From Cytidiella melzeri (Eukaryota > Basidiomycota > Agaricomycetes > Polyporales > Irpicaceae): a DNA stretch of 19,441 nt. The stretch is taken from positions 1 to 19,441 of the forward strand of contig JABYQR010000566.1 in assembly GCA_022592445.1 (NCBI GenBank), in the 5' to 3' direction. Positions 17,483-19,441 of this stretch are shown in pieces (within the stretch, counting starts at the first letter, position 1; each line of letters opens with the position of its first letter). Below the pieces are notes generated by a model. That model was not told the DNA's origin, searched no databases, and saw only the letters and a list, made by a program, of their open reading frames with translations. The translations under genes were made by a program, and so were the position numbers.

Positions 17483-19120
17483 TCAGTGTGATGTTCTTGA
17501 GATATCCAGACCGATGTGTTTACCTTCATCCCAGCTAAGATCGTATGTAGATGGATAGATCGTGCGAAGGAAAGCGGGGTCGGTCTGGGTATTGAATTCC
17601 CGAAAGTGCGAGCGGAGATCCGCAAAGAGTGAAGCTTTGATGACCCGGGGCGCTCCAGGGTTTTCTTTGTAGAAGTCGTCAATCGCTTCTTGACTATTCT
17701 CGAGGTTTTCTACTGGTTCCCAGCTATTGTGTCCGTCTGAATACCCTTCCCATTTGACTAGGAATTGTAGCTTCTTCCATCGTCCGTGTAGCCTGCTGTC
17801 TAGCACCTTCTCGACGACGTACTGCTCTTCTCCTTCTATGACGATAGGATCAGGAGGTGGAGGTACGTCTTTGCCGTTGTCGTGCCAGGGACTTAGACGG
17901 TTGATATGAAAGACGGGGTGAATTCGGAGATAGCTGGGTAGATCGAGTTTGTAATCGAGATCGCCAATGCGTTCGATGACCTTGTACGGGCCGAGTTGTC
18001 GAGGACCGAGTTTAGGGGTAGCCTGGTGGATCTGGACGTTTTTAGCGTTTAGCCAGACCATGTCCCCTACTTGGAAGACGCGTGGAGAGCGCTTCTCAAA
18101 CTCGTAGAGTTGCTTCATCTTTTCTTTGCTTAGACGAAGAGCTGCTTCGGTCTCCTTGCGTACTCGAGCCATGTTGTCAAGGCGCTCATCGAGTGATGGG
18201 ATATTGCTTCGCTTGCCGACTGGTATAGTGAAGTCGGGGCGATATCCGTAGATGACTTCAAACGGTGTTTGTGAATTACCCGCATGTACTCGCGAGTTGA
18301 GTGCAAACTCAGCCGCCGGCAGATGATCGACCCAGTCGTCTTGTTGTTGCTGACAGAATAGACGTAGGTACTGTTCGATATCCTGGTTTTTGCGTTCGAC
18401 TTTGCCATTTCCTTGCGGATGATAGGCGGTCGTAAAACCAGTCTCTATGCCCAGGCGGTGATAGAGCGCACGCATGAAGCGCGCTGCAAACTGGGGTCCT
18501 CGGTCAGAGAACACCTTCTTGGGAATGCCGTGAAGTCGGAATACTTCCTTGTAGTGTAGATCGGCAATCCCCTCAGCGTTAACCTTAGTGGTAGTAGGGA
18601 TGATGTGCGTTTGATCGGAGTAATGGTCGACGTAGACCGCGATCGAATCAAATCCCTTAGAGGGTGGCAGCTGAGTGATGAGATCTACTCCGACGTGTTC
18701 CCAAGGTCCGGCCGGAGTTTCCTGAGGCTGTAGTACTGCTTTAGGGTGTGGAGCTGACTTGTAGCGTTGGCAGCGATCACAACCTAGTACGTAAGTCTCG
18801 ATGAAGGCATTCATCTTCGGCCACCAATAGTGTCGTGAGACTAGCTCTATGGTGCCATGTTTGCCCGGATGACCAGCCGCGGGTGTGTCATGGCAAGATT
18901 TGACGATTTCGTGACGGAGCTCTTTGTTGTTAGGGATGTAGAGTTTTCCCTTGTATAGATGAGCCGTCACTCTCTTCCCATTCGAGTAAACCGCCGACAA
19001 GTTTGCGAGGACCCTTTTGCGAAGGGTAGCGAGAGCTTGTGCGACTTCTGCTTCTTGCTCCGTGCATTCTCGGATCTTTGATTCGAGTGGAGAAGCAGTG
19101 GCAGTGCACTGGTAGCGAGG
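17483..19120 (-). CDS. pol: integrase with C-terminal chromodomain of gypsy-2 (partial pol)
   Basis: An uninterrupted frame of about 545 codons. Zinc-binding HHCC: H...GHPGKHG with CDRCQRYK. Catalytic core: VGVDLITQLP (Asp), VFSDRGPQFAA (Asp) and HPQGNGKVERKNQ (Glu). GNGKVE replaces the common TDGQTE, but the Glu stays. A GPY/F-like segment (PRQLGPYKVIERIGDLDYKLDLP, HPVFHINRLSPW) follows. Then comes a chromodomain starting YVVEKVLDSRLHGR with VKWEGYSDGHNSWEP. The aromatic cage residues Tyr, Trp and Tyr are all present, so binding of methylated H3K9, as in chromoviruses, is plausible. A further tail of about 80 residues follows it. The first Met inside the frame is at 19000, but the frame is open further up, so this is the downstream part of a pol polyprotein rather than a stand-alone gene. 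Confidence 0.93.
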   Translation of the reverse strand, partial: PRYQCTATASPLESKIRECTEQEAEVAQALATLRKRVLANLSAVYSNGKRVTAHLYKGKLYIPNNKELRHEIVKSCHDTPAAGHPGKHGTIELVSRHYWWPKMNAFIETYVLGCDRCQRYKSAPHPKAVLQPQETPAGPWEHVGVDLITQLPPSKGFDSIAVYVDHYSDQTHIIPTTTKVNAEGIADLHYKEVFRLHGIPKKVFSDRGPQFAARFMRALYHRLGIETGFTTAYHPQGNGKVERKNQDIEQYLRLFCQQQQDDWVDHLPAAEFALNSRVHAGNSQTPFEVIYGYRPDFTIPVGKRSNIPSLDERLDNMARVRKETEAALRLSKEKMKQLYEFEKRSPRVFQVGDMVWLNAKNVQIHQATPKLGPRQLGPYKVIERIGDLDYKLDLPSYLRIHPVFHINRLSPWHDNGKDVPPPPDPIVIEGEEQYVVEKVLDSRLHGRWKKLQFLVKWEGYSDGHNSWEPVENLENSQEAIDDFYKENPGAPRVIKASLFADLRSHFREFNTQTDPAFLRTIYPSTYDLSWDEGKHIGLDISRTSH

Positions 19121-19441
19121 ATCCGGAAGTGTTCCGGTTTTAGTACCACCTGATCCTTGTTGTCTTCTTCATCCGTGACAGCGTGTGAGTGAAGACGAGA
19201 GAGAGGATCAGCGTGTATCATGGTACTGCCGGCTTGTGTACCAACACGAAGTCGAAGTCAGCCAAAGTAATGACCAACGTGCTTGACGTCGAGTGAGGTG
19301 TTGCGCAGTCTTCCAGTACTGCAGGTTTGCGTGATCTGTCCAGATCTCAAACGGTTCCTTGAGCCCCTCAAGGTAGTGGCGCCAATCTTTGAGAGCCTCG
19401 GTGATTGCTAACATCTCCCGATCAAAGATTTCGTAGTTACG
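19121..19441 (-). pseudogene. pol: RNase H end and linker of gypsy-2 pol, frameshifted
   Basis: From the right edge the minus strand reads [16 protein letters not shown], then [13 protein letters not shown] and [10 protein letters not shown], the C-terminal half of a Ty3/Gypsy RNase H. Near 19267 and again near 19233 single-base indels move the frame. The expected [13 protein letters not shown] linker appears in a third frame, and a third shift near 19115 leads into the integrase frame. These lesions make a full Gag-Pol from this copy impossible although its integrase frame is intact. Confidence 0.85.

Larger units (their letters stand above)
16562..19441 (-). mobile_element. Ty3/Gypsy chromodomain retrotransposon (gypsy-2), 3' half, truncated by window edge
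   Basis: On the minus strand: RNase H end, linker, integrase with zinc-binding and catalytic domains, chromodomain, 3' untranslated region, polypurine tract and 3' LTR. The upstream gag, protease, reverse transcriptase and 5' LTR lie beyond base 19441. It is inserted in the last visible exon of the RecQ-like helicase. The five bases left of the LTR are GTCCC (16557-16561) and should reappear beyond the missing 5' LTR. Confidence 0.93.

Overview
The window looks like accessory DNA from a filamentous fungus, most likely a basidiomycete (Agaricomycete-like). The clues are chromodomain-type Ty3/Gypsy elements, a pogo-type transposase with two short introns, a RecQ-like helicase whose introns are 49-64 bp, and a multi-exon PHD-finger gene. 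This placement is an inference from gene families and intron style; no marker gene settles it. Almost nothing here looks like a working host gene. It is a nest of transposable elements with two broken, formerly multi-exon genes between them.

Layout. (1) 1-7361, minus strand: a Ty3/Gypsy element (gypsy-1). Its 5' LTR is 6876-7361. An unrecognised leader ORF (6287-5514) comes next, then gag (from 5343/5367), protease, reverse transcriptase, RNase H and integrase, which run off the left edge. It is broken by frameshifts and stops, and its integrase is split by a 675-bp non-autonomous CACTA-like element (572-1246) with terminal inverted repeats and a 3-bp target duplication. (2) 7362-7792: degenerate short repeats. 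(3) 7793-10502, plus strand: a full-length pogo/Fot1-like DNA transposon with TIRs and a TA duplication; its three-exon transposase has one premature stop. (4) 10503-11218: no gene, one 40-bp tandem repeat. (5) 14143-11219, minus strand: a multi-exon PHD-finger gene, now a pseudogene, split by a 733-bp solo LTR (12956-13688) with a perfect 5-bp target duplication. (6) 14471-16561, plus strand: a RecQ-like helicase pseudogene arranged head to head with the PHD gene. Its C-terminal exon is cut by the 3' LTR of gypsy-2. (7) 16562-19441, minus strand: gypsy-2, with 3' LTR, polypurine tract, a long integrase plus chromodomain ORF and a frameshifted RNase H end, continuing past the right edge.

How the parts relate. 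The solo LTR in the PHD gene and the gypsy-2 LTR in the helicase are the same family, so one retrotransposon lineage disabled both members of the head-to-head pair. Gypsy-1 appears to be self-priming: 12 bases just inside its LTR are complementary to 12 bases near the predicted transcript start. The gypsy-2-family LTR contains what looks like a 67-68-bp spliceosomal intron whose 5' exon end and 3' intron end carry the same 20-bp sequence. Nearly every in-frame stop in the window can be explained by a C:G to T:A change, which fits a RIP-like or methylcytosine decay history.
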